DNA of 33,999 bases from NCBI RefSeq assembly GCF_024006985.1, contig NZ_JAMXIB010000018.1, forward strand, positions 1 through 33,999, written 5' to 3'. The DNA is from Robiginitalea marina. GTDB lineage: Bacteria > Bacteroidota > Bacteroidia > Flavobacteriales > Flavobacteriaceae. Below, one piece after another: positions 1-7,318 of this stretch. Numbering within the stretch: the first letter of the stretch is position 1; every line of letters starts with the position of its first letter. The notes under the pieces were generated by a model. That model did no database searches and was not told where the DNA came from. It worked only from the letters and a program-made list of their open reading frames with translations. Made by a program: the position numbers and the translations under genes.

Positions 1-119
1 AGGGCAATCAAAATCCCGATCACCACCAGCACGATCTCCCCGAAGGCATACAGCAGGTATCGGTTGATCTTATTTTCGGCAAGCAGGCGTTGGCGCAGGG
101 TGCGGAAGAAACGGAACAA
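1..119 (-). CDS. DUF6090-type membrane protein, copy A (5' end only)
   Basis: Only the first 39 codons lie in the window; the rest is beyond position 1. The reading starts MFRFFRTLRQRLLAENK and runs into the family membrane segment (GEIVLVVIGILIAL). I place the start at a TTG codon at 119 because a TATCTTG promoter element lies 24 nt upstream, the same geometry as the other operon-leading copies. The basic, phenylalanine-rich N-terminus should stay in the cytoplasm with the C-terminal part outside (positive-inside rule, inference). The promoter and leader are almost identical to those of the copy starting at 29842. Family membership is recognised from the N-terminus; function is unknown. The missing body could carry any of the variant domains. 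Confidence 0.8.
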   Translation of the reverse strand, partial: MFRFFRTLRQRLLAENKINRYLLYAFGEIVLVVIGILIA

Positions 120-143
120 GGGGGTTGGGTCTTTAGGTTGCCA

Positions 144-174
144 CAAGATACGGGTTATTGGGGGAAGTTGACAA
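144..174 (-). promoter_or_regulatory. Promoter for DUF6090 copy A
   Basis: On the minus strand TTG (172-174) is followed after 21 nt by TATCTTG (144-150), matching the Bacteroidetes TTG / TAnnTTTG promoter apart from one missing T. The expected transcript start leaves a very short leader before the TTG codon at 119. The same arrangement recurs at 29867-29897. Confidence 0.6.
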
Positions 175-185
175 TTCCATGTAAA

Positions 186-287
186 TGTCATTTCGAACCG
201 AGCGGAGCGAAGGTGAGAAATCTCATAAATGGTGTGCAGGTCTTCCTTGAGGAGATTTCTCAGTCGCTGCACTCCTTCGAAATGACA
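186..287. repeat. Inverted intergenic repeat, unit 1
   Basis: The unit begins TGTCATTTCGAAC and ends TTCGAAATGACA, with a second nested inverted pair (GAGAAATCTCAT on the left, GAGATTTCTC on the right). The whole unit could fold into a long imperfect hairpin. Related units occur at 300, 21995, 29909 and 33969, with partial ones at 19852, 22145 and 23989. It resembles a REP doublet or MITE; no transposase is nearby. Confidence 0.8.
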
Positions 288-299
288 TTTCCGTGGAAA

Positions 300-425
300 T
301 GTCATTTCGAACCCCGACGTAGGAGGGGTGAGAAATCTCTTTAATGGTGTGCGGTCATTTTAGATGAGGTTTCTCACTCAGTCGTCCCGATAGCTATCGG
401 GATCGGGACTTCCTTCGAAATGACA
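300..425. repeat. Inverted intergenic repeat, unit 2
   Basis: A second unit lies 12 bp after the first in the same orientation, with the same outer arms (TGTCATTTCGAAC, TTCGAAATGACA) and inner arms. Its right half contains the palindrome CCCGATAGCTATCGGG. It ends 13 bp before the stop codon of the minus-strand TPR gene, so it may also fold in, and help end, that transcript (inference). Together with unit 1 and the copy A promoter it accounts for the 120-438 gap. Confidence 0.8.
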
Positions 426-438
426 CGGCATTATTACC

Positions 439-2538
439 TCACAAAAACCCATTCGCCTGCAGGAAGTCCACAAAGCGGCCGTCTTGCCGGATTTCGGCGA
501 TAAAGCGGGGATCTTTCATCAGGTTCGGGTAGTTCCAGGGGTCGGCGCAGATCGATTCGAAGCTCGTCATGGAAATGGTCTGTTTCACTACCTGCTCGTA
601 GTAGTAGTACACCTTTTCCGGGAGGATGAGGTCCACCGCCTGCAACAGGACCGAGCGTTCCACGGCGCCCAGGGGGAAGCTTTCGTTCTGCAGCACGGGC
701 AGGGCCAGGGCCTCGATCTTTTGGGCGGCCACTTCGGGTTCCCCGGAGAGGAAATCGACCTTGGGCAGGTACACCTGGGGGTTAAACACGCAAACCGAGT
801 TAGGGTTGATGGGCTTCAGGACGATGTTGCGCACCTCCTCCAGGATGGCCGCGGCTTCGCCTTCCTGCTGGTGTTCGAGCAGCAACCTCGACTGGTTGAT
901 GAAGTCGTTGGCCACCAGGGGGCACATCCAGTCTCCGTGGTCTGCGATATGCGCCTGGTGCTTGCCCTTCCAGTCGCGGTGGTAGGCGTCAAACTCCCCG
1001 GAGAACATGGCCACGGTCATTTCCATGTTCTTGATGGCCCGCTCGTCCCAGGGGTTTTCAGCGTTGCTCGTTTCCACGCGCTGCCGGAAGGCCTCGAAGG
1101 CTTCCTGCGACCCCGATTCCAGGAACTTGTAGTAGGCGGCTTCCACCAGGTAGTGTTTCTGTTCGGGATACAATTCGGCCAGGCGCTCCAGGAAGGGCAC
1201 CATTTTGGCGTATTCGCCCTTTAGTTCATAGACAAAGCTCAGGCCATAGCTGATAAAGCCGTTGGTCTGGGTGAGTTTAAAGGCGCGTTCCAGGATGTCC
1301 TGGGCTTTGTCGAGCTCCCCGAAGGAAACGTACAGCTGCGAGAGGTTCCGCATGGTAAGCACGTCGCTGGGGTTTTGTTCCAGGGCTTGCTCAAAAGCCT
1401 TCAGGGCCCTGAGCGGGTCCTTTTCGATAAGCATGTAGTACACCCCTTCCTCGCTCAGCACGTCCCAGCTCGAGGGGGCCAGGCTTTTGGCTTTTTGCAG
1501 GGCCAGTTCGGCGGCCTCCCGCACTTCCTGCATCCGGGCCTCCTGCCCCTCCAGCTTGGAGAGTTGGTTGTAGGCGCCCCCATTGGCGGTAACCAGCAGC
1601 GCCCAGGCCTTTACGAACCCTGGATCGGCCCGTACCGCCTTTTCGAGCAGGGCGATGGATGAGGTAATGTCTTCGTAGCTGGCCCGGGGCTGGTTGAGCA
1701 GGTTGCGGGCCTTCAGGTAGTCGTCATAGGCCGCCAGGTTCTCCGTGGGGGCCGCTTCCAGTTCCCTGGCTTCATCGAGGGAAAGGTTGGCCTGCAGCTT
1801 TTCGGAAATCACCGTGGCGATATCGGCCTGCAGGGCAAAGAGGTTCTCGAGGCGGCCGTTGTATTCGTGCGACCAAACCACCTGGTCGGTCTGGCTTTCA
1901 ATAAACTGGATGCTGATGCGGATCTGATCCTGCCACCGTCGTACCGACCCCTGCATGATGAAGTCGGCATTCAGCTTGCGGCCCACGTCTTTGAGGTCCC
2001 CCTCGTAGTCGCGGTAGGGCAGCACCGACGATTTTGACATGATCCGGAACTCTTTTACCCCGGCCAGGCGCGTCATCAGGTCTTCGTGCACCCCTTCGGT
2101 AAAAAAGGTGTCTTCCTCCGAGGCGCTCTGGTGGGTAAAGGGGAGCACGGCAATAGTGCTCAGTTTCCCGCTTTCCCCGTCCACGGAGCCGGTAAGGTTA
2201 AAGGCCTTGTCGGCCAGGAGGAGGGCCAACGCCAGGGTCAACCCGAAAATGATGTAGCGGGTAGAGCGGGTTTTGGCCTGCGGGGGGGCCTGTTCGGCGT
2301 CTTTCGCGTCCGCAGTGGTCCGGATCCCCTCAGGGGTCCATTCATAGATCCACGAAATAACCAACCAGATCGGAAAACCGATCAGCAGGGCGATAAACAC
2401 CCACCGCTGGTAGGCCATGGCGATCTGCAGGATCGGGAATATAATGGAAACGATCTGCAGGAGGAGCCAGGAAAACACCACGTAGGCCAGCGCCCCTTTA
2501 AACACGTTCCGCCTTTGGAGTTCCTTTATCAGTTTCAT
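439..2538 (-). CDS. Membrane-anchored TPR protein with TolB/FlgO-like domain
   Basis: A 699-residue protein. Residues about 12-65 form two hydrophobic membrane segments (FKGALAYVVFSWLLLQIVSI, then WVFIALLIGFPIWLVISW), and a third lies near 93-112. Residues about 125-260 (STIAVLPF ... FTEGVHEDLMTRLA ... YIMQGSV-like, seen here as FIMQGSVRR) match the TolB/FlgO-like domain often found beside adenylate cyclase or CadC-type modules. The rest is helical with TPR-like repeats, for example around AWALLVTANGG and DVLTMRNLSQLYVSFGELDKA. No DNA-binding or cyclase domain is attached, so it is probably a protein-interaction scaffold at the inner membrane. It lies 112 bp downstream of the ABC permease gene and has its own promoter candidate. 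The ATG at 2538 fits the start of the first membrane segment. The specific role is unknown. Confidence 0.85.
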   Translation of the reverse strand: MKLIKELQRRNVFKGALAYVVFSWLLLQIVSIIFPILQIAMAYQRWVFIALLIGFPIWLVISWIYEWTPEGIRTTADAKDAEQAPPQAKTRSTRYIIFGLTLALALLLADKAFNLTGSVDGESGKLSTIAVLPFTHQSASEEDTFFTEGVHEDLMTRLAGVKEFRIMSKSSVLPYRDYEGDLKDVGRKLNADFIMQGSVRRWQDQIRISIQFIESQTDQVVWSHEYNGRLENLFALQADIATVISEKLQANLSLDEARELEAAPTENLAAYDDYLKARNLLNQPRASYEDITSSIALLEKAVRADPGFVKAWALLVTANGGAYNQLSKLEGQEARMQEVREAAELALQKAKSLAPSSWDVLSEEGVYYMLIEKDPLRALKAFEQALEQNPSDVLTMRNLSQLYVSFGELDKAQDILERAFKLTQTNGFISYGLSFVYELKGEYAKMVPFLERLAELYPEQKHYLVEAAYYKFLESGSQEAFEAFRQRVETSNAENPWDERAIKNMEMTVAMFSGEFDAYHRDWKGKHQAHIADHGDWMCPLVANDFINQSRLLLEHQQEGEAAAILEEVRNIVLKPINPNSVCVFNPQVYLPKVDFLSGEPEVAAQKIEALALPVLQNESFPLGAVERSVLLQAVDLILPEKVYYYYEQVVKQTISMTSFESICADPWNYPNLMKDPRFIAEIRQDGRFVDFLQANGFL

Positions 2539-2615
2539 CTGCGTTCAGCAACTGGTTCCGGGTGCAACGGGCCGGCCGGGGTTACAGGAACCCCGCCGCC
2601 CGGCTGCCGGCACCA

Positions 2616-2647
2616 CAAGGTACTAAATTATGGACCATCAGGCACAA
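2616..2647 (-). promoter_or_regulatory. Promoter candidate for the TPR protein
   Basis: On the minus strand TTG (2645-2647), 22 nt, then TACCTTG (2616-2622) fits the Bacteroidetes TTG / TAnnTTTG pattern, just after the stop codon of the upstream permease gene. It suggests the TPR gene can be transcribed separately from the transporter. Confidence 0.45.
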
Positions 2648-2650
2648 CCC

Positions 2651-5600
2651 TTATCCTGCTTCCACATCCGTCGTATTGTCGTCGGGGATGCGGTCGATCA
2701 GCTTGTTGTACGGGTCGATGCCCGCCTTTACCGGGAGGCCCTTCACCTGTATGGTGATGGTGGACTGCCCTGGCGGGATGCGGTGCTTCTGCAGGTACAG
2801 CGGGTTTACCCGGGTGCGGCCGTTTTCGTCCAGGTCTTCGGCGGCAAACACCCCAATGTCGACCCAGTCGGCCTCATATGAAGCATCATCTTCCTTCCCG
2901 GTTTCGTCGGCATACAACTTCTGCGAGCGCACCTTCAGGGTAAGCTCGTAATGCTCCTCGCCCAGCTTTTTCACCTCCACGGCTTCCGCCCGGTTGTCGT
3001 ACAGGGTGATTTTGTTCCAGGTGTCGTCGAGGTAGTACTGCAGGCTGTCGGGGGTGGCGGCCTTTAGGTGCCGGTACAGGTCCGAACTGCCCGGAAAGGG
3101 CGGGTGGAGCTTCAGGCCGAATTCCCGGTTGAAGCTGTACAGGGCCGAATCCATGGCCTGTTCCCCGATGAGGTCCCTGAGGCCGTACAGGATGAGGCTG
3201 CCCTTGTTATACCACTGGTAGGGGCGGTTGCAGTTGATAAAGACGTTTTCTTTCTTCCCCTCGTTGGACCGGCCCCGAAGGTAGTCGTCGAGCTCGTCCT
3301 TCAAAAAGCGCTTCATGTTGTCTTTCCCATACCGCCGTTCCGAGAGGATGAGGGCCGAAAATTCGGCCAGGGCCTCGGAGATCAGGTTCGACCCCCGGGT
3401 GTAGTTGGGGGTAATCTGGTGGCCCCACCACTGGTGGGCCAGCTCGTGGGCGGTCACGTAGTACACGTAATCGAAGTCGTTGGGGTCCGAAAAATCAGCC
3501 ACCCACCCAAAGCTCTCCGAAAACGGCACGGTGTTGGGGAAAGACTGGGCAAAGCCCGCATAGCGCGGGAATTCCAGCAGGCGCATCTGGCGGAACTGGA
3601 AGTTGCCATAAGTCTCGGAAAAATACGTCAGCCCGTCCTTGTACGACTGCAGGAACCGGTCAAGGTTATAGGTGTGCTCCGGGTGGTGGAAAATCTCGAT
3701 GGCCACTTTTTGCCCGTCCGGCAAAACGGCCTCGTCGCGCAGCACGTCGTACTCAGCCGATACAAAGGTAAAGAACGATTGAATGGGCGTATCCTGGATG
3801 TAGTGGAAGTACCGGCGGCCGTCTTCTTCCCACTCGCGCTGCAGGTATCCCGGTGCCACCGCAATCTGGGAAGGCACGGTACTTACCACGGCTTCAAAGG
3901 CGATAAAATCGGCCTCATCGGCAAAGAGCAGGGTACGGCGCCCCTGGGGGTCGTCGTGGGGCGGCAGGTCCTCGGGTTTCTCGGGGAGGCCGTATTTGCG
4001 GCGGTCTTCATCGGAATTGATTTCCCCCTGGGGGTTATAGCCGATATCGGGGATGCCCCCGCTGAAGAAGGAGCCGTTGTAGACCAGTTCCCGGTCGTAG
4101 CCCGAGTTCGGGAACCCCTCATTGGAAGCCCTCGCCACGATGGTCAGGCGGAGCGTGTCGCCCGGCATCATCGGTTTGGGCAGGGCAGTGATCCGGTACC
4201 ATTCCCGCTCCGGCTTCTTCCCGAAGACCTGGAATTTGGGCGGGGCGTACTGCAACGGGAACCGGTAGGGCAGGGTGTCGCCCCCCAGCAGCACCTGGAA
4301 ATCGGTCAGGGCAGTGGAATTGAAATGGATGGAATCGATGGGTACTTCCGTTTTGTTCACCAGGTCGACCTTCGCCCGAAATTCGGCCCTCCGCTCCATG
4401 GGGTACAGGTCGGCCCCAATGGAGATGGCCGTGTATTTGGGCTGGGGGATGCCTTCGTATTTCTTGAGCTGCTTTTCGTAATCGGCCTGCCGCTGCTCGC
4501 TTTCGTCCGGGGTCAGGTAGGTCCTTTTGTACACCACATTCTGGAAGATGTAGGCCCCGGATGCCAGGGCGATGGCCAGGAAGACCAGGGCGACTTTCTG
4601 GGGCGCCCCCATAAACCGTTTCCTGGCCGTATTCCAGCGGCTTTTGAAGGTGTTTTCGCTGCCCCGGCTGAAAAACACGCTGAAGAACAGGACCAGGAAA
4701 AGGCCCCAGGCCGTCCAGTACAGGTTGTACCAGAACAGGGAGGTGCCAAAGTGCCCCAGCCCGTTCATGTCGCTCCAGGTGTAGCCGGGCTTGTAGCTGA
4801 AAAAGAACAGGTTGAAGTTGTAATCGGCAAAATTCTGCAGGATCAGGATCACCAGCCAGATTCCGATGGCGGCGGCGTGGCCGGCGAATTTGTTGTTCAC
4901 CACCAAATGCACCGCAAAGACCAGCATGGTCATCTGCAGGTAATCGGGCAGCGATATCAGGTACGAGTCAGTCAGGTACACCCCGAAATCGTAATCGAAG
5001 TAGCCTTTGAGGGTCTGTATGATCACCCCTACCACAATGGGCAGGGTCGTCAGGGCCACGCAGATGGCAGCCATGCCGATAAACTTGGAGGCGATCACCA
5101 CCCAGTCGCGCACCGGGAAGGTATCGTTGATGATGGAGTACCCGGTGGCCTTGTCGCGGTGCAGGCTTTCCCCCGTAAAGAACACGATGATGATAAAGAC
5201 AAAGAGGTTGTAATCAAATGTCTTGTACTGCATCAAAAAGGAGGTGGACGGGAAATTCGGGACGCTGTAGAGGGTAAACCCGATCCAGAAGTCCAGGATC
5301 AGGAAGATGAGACCGCCTAACAGGATGGACCGGAAATAAATGTCCTTAAGCACGTTTTGCACCTCGATGCGGGCCAGGGTACGCAGGCTCGACCACTGGT
5401 AGCCTTTTGAAAAATCGGCCACCGGGGCCACCGGGGTCCATTCGCCTTCGGCTTCCGGTTGTTTTTTTGTTTTTTTCGCCTTGCGGTCGGCCATGAAGAA
5501 ATACGAGAAGTTGAACCGCAGGTAGGCCGCGATGAAGAAGGCAAGGCCTATGCCGAACCAGAGCAGGCGGTTCCAGAGCAGGTTGCCTTCCAGGGGGAGG

Positions 5601-6295
5601 AAAAAGGAGTTTTTCTCATACGGGGTCAGGTAGCGGGTCTGGAAGTCGAAGGTGTTCAGCCCGAACGGGTCGATCAGCTGCACCAGGTCTTTGTTTTCGA
5701 TGTCCTGGGCCAGGAAATTGGCCAGCAAATACCCGATAAAGATCACAATGCCCCCCGAATAGATGGAGCGGATGTTGCGGGTAAACACGATGAGCGCGAA
5801 AAACAGTGACCCCGCCAGCCACAGGTTGGGTACCAGAAGGGTGGCCCAGGGATAGAGGTAATTCATCAGCAGGTTGGGTCCGTAGCGCCCTGCCTCGGTG
5901 CCGAAAACCGGCCCCAGGAGGCTCCCCAGCAGGATGCCCAGCAGGGCCCCGCTGGAAATGAACATCAAGGTTGCGAAGGATCCCCAGAACCGCCCCATAA
6001 AGTATGCGGTTTTGGTGATGGGGTAGCTGAATAGGAAGGTGCCCGTTTTGTGTTCCAGGTCGCGGTACAGGGGCACCCCCATGACGGCGGAGGCGATCAG
6101 GATCCCGAAAATCGAAATCAGGAGCAGGAGCTCGGCAATCACAACGGGGGCGTTGTGAAACACTTTTTCCGAAGCCGGGGTGTTCCCGAACCCGATCAGG
6201 AGCATGGGCACAATGGTCAGCAGCAGGAAATAGATCCAGGTGGCCGGCCGGCGGAAGCGGTACTTAAGCTCGAAAATGAAAATGTCCTTAAACAT
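2651..6295 (-). CDS. ABC permease fused to M1-family metallopeptidase
   Basis: A 1214-residue fusion. The first ~560 residues are ABC-2 type permease with two sets of membrane segments: one beginning WIYFLLLTIVPMLLIGFG near residue 20, the other after about residue 330. The C-terminal half, about 600-1200, resembles M1 aminopeptidases: the zinc motif HELAH is at 950-954, followed by QWWGHQ, and the third ligand Glu is at about 974 in SEALAEFSAL. The usual GAMEN substrate motif is not obvious; the matching stretch reads EFPRYAGFAQSFPNTVPFSE. The fusion is a recognised Bacteroidetes architecture whose substrate is not established. The gene starts 9 bp after the ATPase gene, so the two almost certainly form one transporter, with the peptidase domain probably outside the inner membrane (inference). 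Confidence 0.93.
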   Translation of the reverse strand: MFKDIFIFELKYRFRRPATWIYFLLLTIVPMLLIGFGNTPASEKVFHNAPVVIAELLLLISIFGILIASAVMGVPLYRDLEHKTGTFLFSYPITKTAYFMGRFWGSFATLMFISSGALLGILLGSLLGPVFGTEAGRYGPNLLMNYLYPWATLLVPNLWLAGSLFFALIVFTRNIRSIYSGGIVIFIGYLLANFLAQDIENKDLVQLIDPFGLNTFDFQTRYLTPYEKNSFFLPLEGNLLWNRLLWFGIGLAFFIAAYLRFNFSYFFMADRKAKKTKKQPEAEGEWTPVAPVADFSKGYQWSSLRTLARIEVQNVLKDIYFRSILLGGLIFLILDFWIGFTLYSVPNFPSTSFLMQYKTFDYNLFVFIIIVFFTGESLHRDKATGYSIINDTFPVRDWVVIASKFIGMAAICVALTTLPIVVGVIIQTLKGYFDYDFGVYLTDSYLISLPDYLQMTMLVFAVHLVVNNKFAGHAAAIGIWLVILILQNFADYNFNLFFFSYKPGYTWSDMNGLGHFGTSLFWYNLYWTAWGLFLVLFFSVFFSRGSENTFKSRWNTARKRFMGAPQKVALVFLAIALASGAYIFQNVVYKRTYLTPDESEQRQADYEKQLKKYEGIPQPKYTAISIGADLYPMERRAEFRAKVDLVNKTEVPIDSIHFNSTALTDFQVLLGGDTLPYRFPLQYAPPKFQVFGKKPEREWYRITALPKPMMPGDTLRLTIVARASNEGFPNSGYDRELVYNGSFFSGGIPDIGYNPQGEINSDEDRRKYGLPEKPEDLPPHDDPQGRRTLLFADEADFIAFEAVVSTVPSQIAVAPGYLQREWEEDGRRYFHYIQDTPIQSFFTFVSAEYDVLRDEAVLPDGQKVAIEIFHHPEHTYNLDRFLQSYKDGLTYFSETYGNFQFRQMRLLEFPRYAGFAQSFPNTVPFSESFGWVADFSDPNDFDYVYYVTAHELAHQWWGHQITPNYTRGSNLISEALAEFSALILSERRYGKDNMKRFLKDELDDYLRGRSNEGKKENVFINCNRPYQWYNKGSLILYGLRDLIGEQAMDSALYSFNREFGLKLHPPFPGSSDLYRHLKAATPDSLQYYLDDTWNKITLYDNRAEAVEVKKLGEEHYELTLKVRSQKLYADETGKEDDASYEADWVDIGVFAAEDLDENGRTRVNPLYLQKHRIPPGQSTITIQVKGLPVKAGIDPYNKLIDRIPDDNTTDVEAG

Positions 6296-6304
6296 GGCGG
6301 CGGG

Positions 6305-7192
6305 TTATATGGTGATGGGATCTACTTTCTTTGAAATATAGCTGAAGTAGACGTCCTCCAGTTCGGCCGCGGCGGGTTCGAACCCGTTGCCGGGAGCCGT
6401 ATCGCTTTCCACGCGCAGGCTGAGCTTCCCTTCGATGAGTTTGGTGGAGATCACATTGTACTCTTCCCGGTAATGGTCCAGGTCGGTTTTTTCGATGGCC
6501 TTCTGGAAGATCCGGCCGCTTACCTCCGCCAGGCCGTCGTGGGGCTTGCCCTGCATCAGCACTTCGCCCATGCAGATGATCGCCATGTTGGAGCAAAGCG
6601 TATTGACATCCTCAACGATGTGGGTGGAGAGGATCACAATGGTGTTCTCCCCGATTTCCGATAGCAGGTTGTAGAACCGGTTCCTTTCGGAGGGGTCGAG
6701 GCCTGCAGTAGGCTCATCCACGATAATCAGGCGGGGGCTGCCCACCAGGGCCTGGGCAATGCCGAAGCGCTGCCGCATACCACCGGAATAGGTCCCCAGG
6801 GCTTTTTTTCGGTCTTTGTAGAGGTTTACCCGGTTCAGCAGGAACGACACCAGGTCTTTGCGCTCCCTGGCGTTGCCGATCCCCTTCATCTGGGCGATGT
6901 GGTTGAGCATGGTCTCGGCGTTGATCCGGGGATAAAGCCCGAAATCCTGGGGGAGGTAGCCCAGGCATTCCCGAACGGCCTGTTTGTCCTGGAGCACGTC
7001 GATGCCATCTAGGGTAATGGAGCCGGAGTCGGCATCCTGGAGGGTGGCGATGGTGCGCATCAGGGTTGATTTCCCGGCCCCGTTGGGGCCGAGCAGGCCA
7101 AACATCCCCTGGGGGATATTCAGGGACACGTCCCGAAGGGCCTGGACCCCGTTGGAATAGGTTTTGGATAGATTCTGGATGGTTAGTTGCAT
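6305..7192 (-). CDS. ABC transporter ATP-binding protein
   Basis: A 295-residue ATPase subunit with Walker A GPNGAGKS at 35-42, the signature SGGMR at 136-140, Walker B LIIVDE at 155-160 and the D-loop GLDPSERN. A C-terminal extension of ~80 residues follows the ATPase core, as in many drug- or export-type ABC-2 systems. It energises the permease/peptidase encoded 9 bp downstream. The start is ATG at 7192. The transported substrate cannot be deduced; the M1-like domain of its partner suggests peptide or protein handling in the envelope. Confidence 0.95.
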   Translation of the reverse strand: MQLTIQNLSKTYSNGVQALRDVSLNIPQGMFGLLGPNGAGKSTLMRTIATLQDADSGSITLDGIDVLQDKQAVRECLGYLPQDFGLYPRINAETMLNHIAQMKGIGNARERKDLVSFLLNRVNLYKDRKKALGTYSGGMRQRFGIAQALVGSPRLIIVDEPTAGLDPSERNRFYNLLSEIGENTIVILSTHIVEDVNTLCSNMAIICMGEVLMQGKPHDGLAEVSGRIFQKAIEKTDLDHYREEYNVISTKLIEGKLSLRVESDTAPGNGFEPAAAELEDVYFSYISKKVDPITI

Positions 7193-7261
7193 GGTTCAGC
7201 GTTGTTTTAAATGGGTGAAGGGGGCAGGGTTATGCCCGGAATATCAGGGGGTTTGCCTGGT

Positions 7262-7268
7262 CAAGATA
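7262..7268 (-). promoter_or_regulatory. -7 element candidate for the ABC transporter unit
   Basis: TATCTTG on the minus strand, 69 nt upstream of the ATPase start, matches the -7 element used elsewhere in the window. No clear TTG is seen at the expected distance upstream, so the call is weak. Confidence 0.3.
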
Positions 7269-7318
7269 GGGAAACTTTAACATTGTTCGTCGGGCGCGAC
7301 TTAAAAAAGTTACGCGGG

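Noticed and set aside
90-344. Plus-strand 84-codon frame over the first repeat units
   Set aside because: Consists of antisense leader plus intergenic repeat DNA; its protein simply translates the repeat arms.
186-425. CRISPR array
   Set aside because: The repeats are inverted and nested, differ in length, and lack regularly spaced unique spacers; no cas gene is present.
3068-5320. Long plus-strand open frame (750 codons) opposite the ABC permease/peptidase
   Set aside because: It mirrors a clear minus-strand gene in GC-rich DNA, has no recognisable domain, and is rich in Gly, Val, Gln and His as expected of an antisense shadow.
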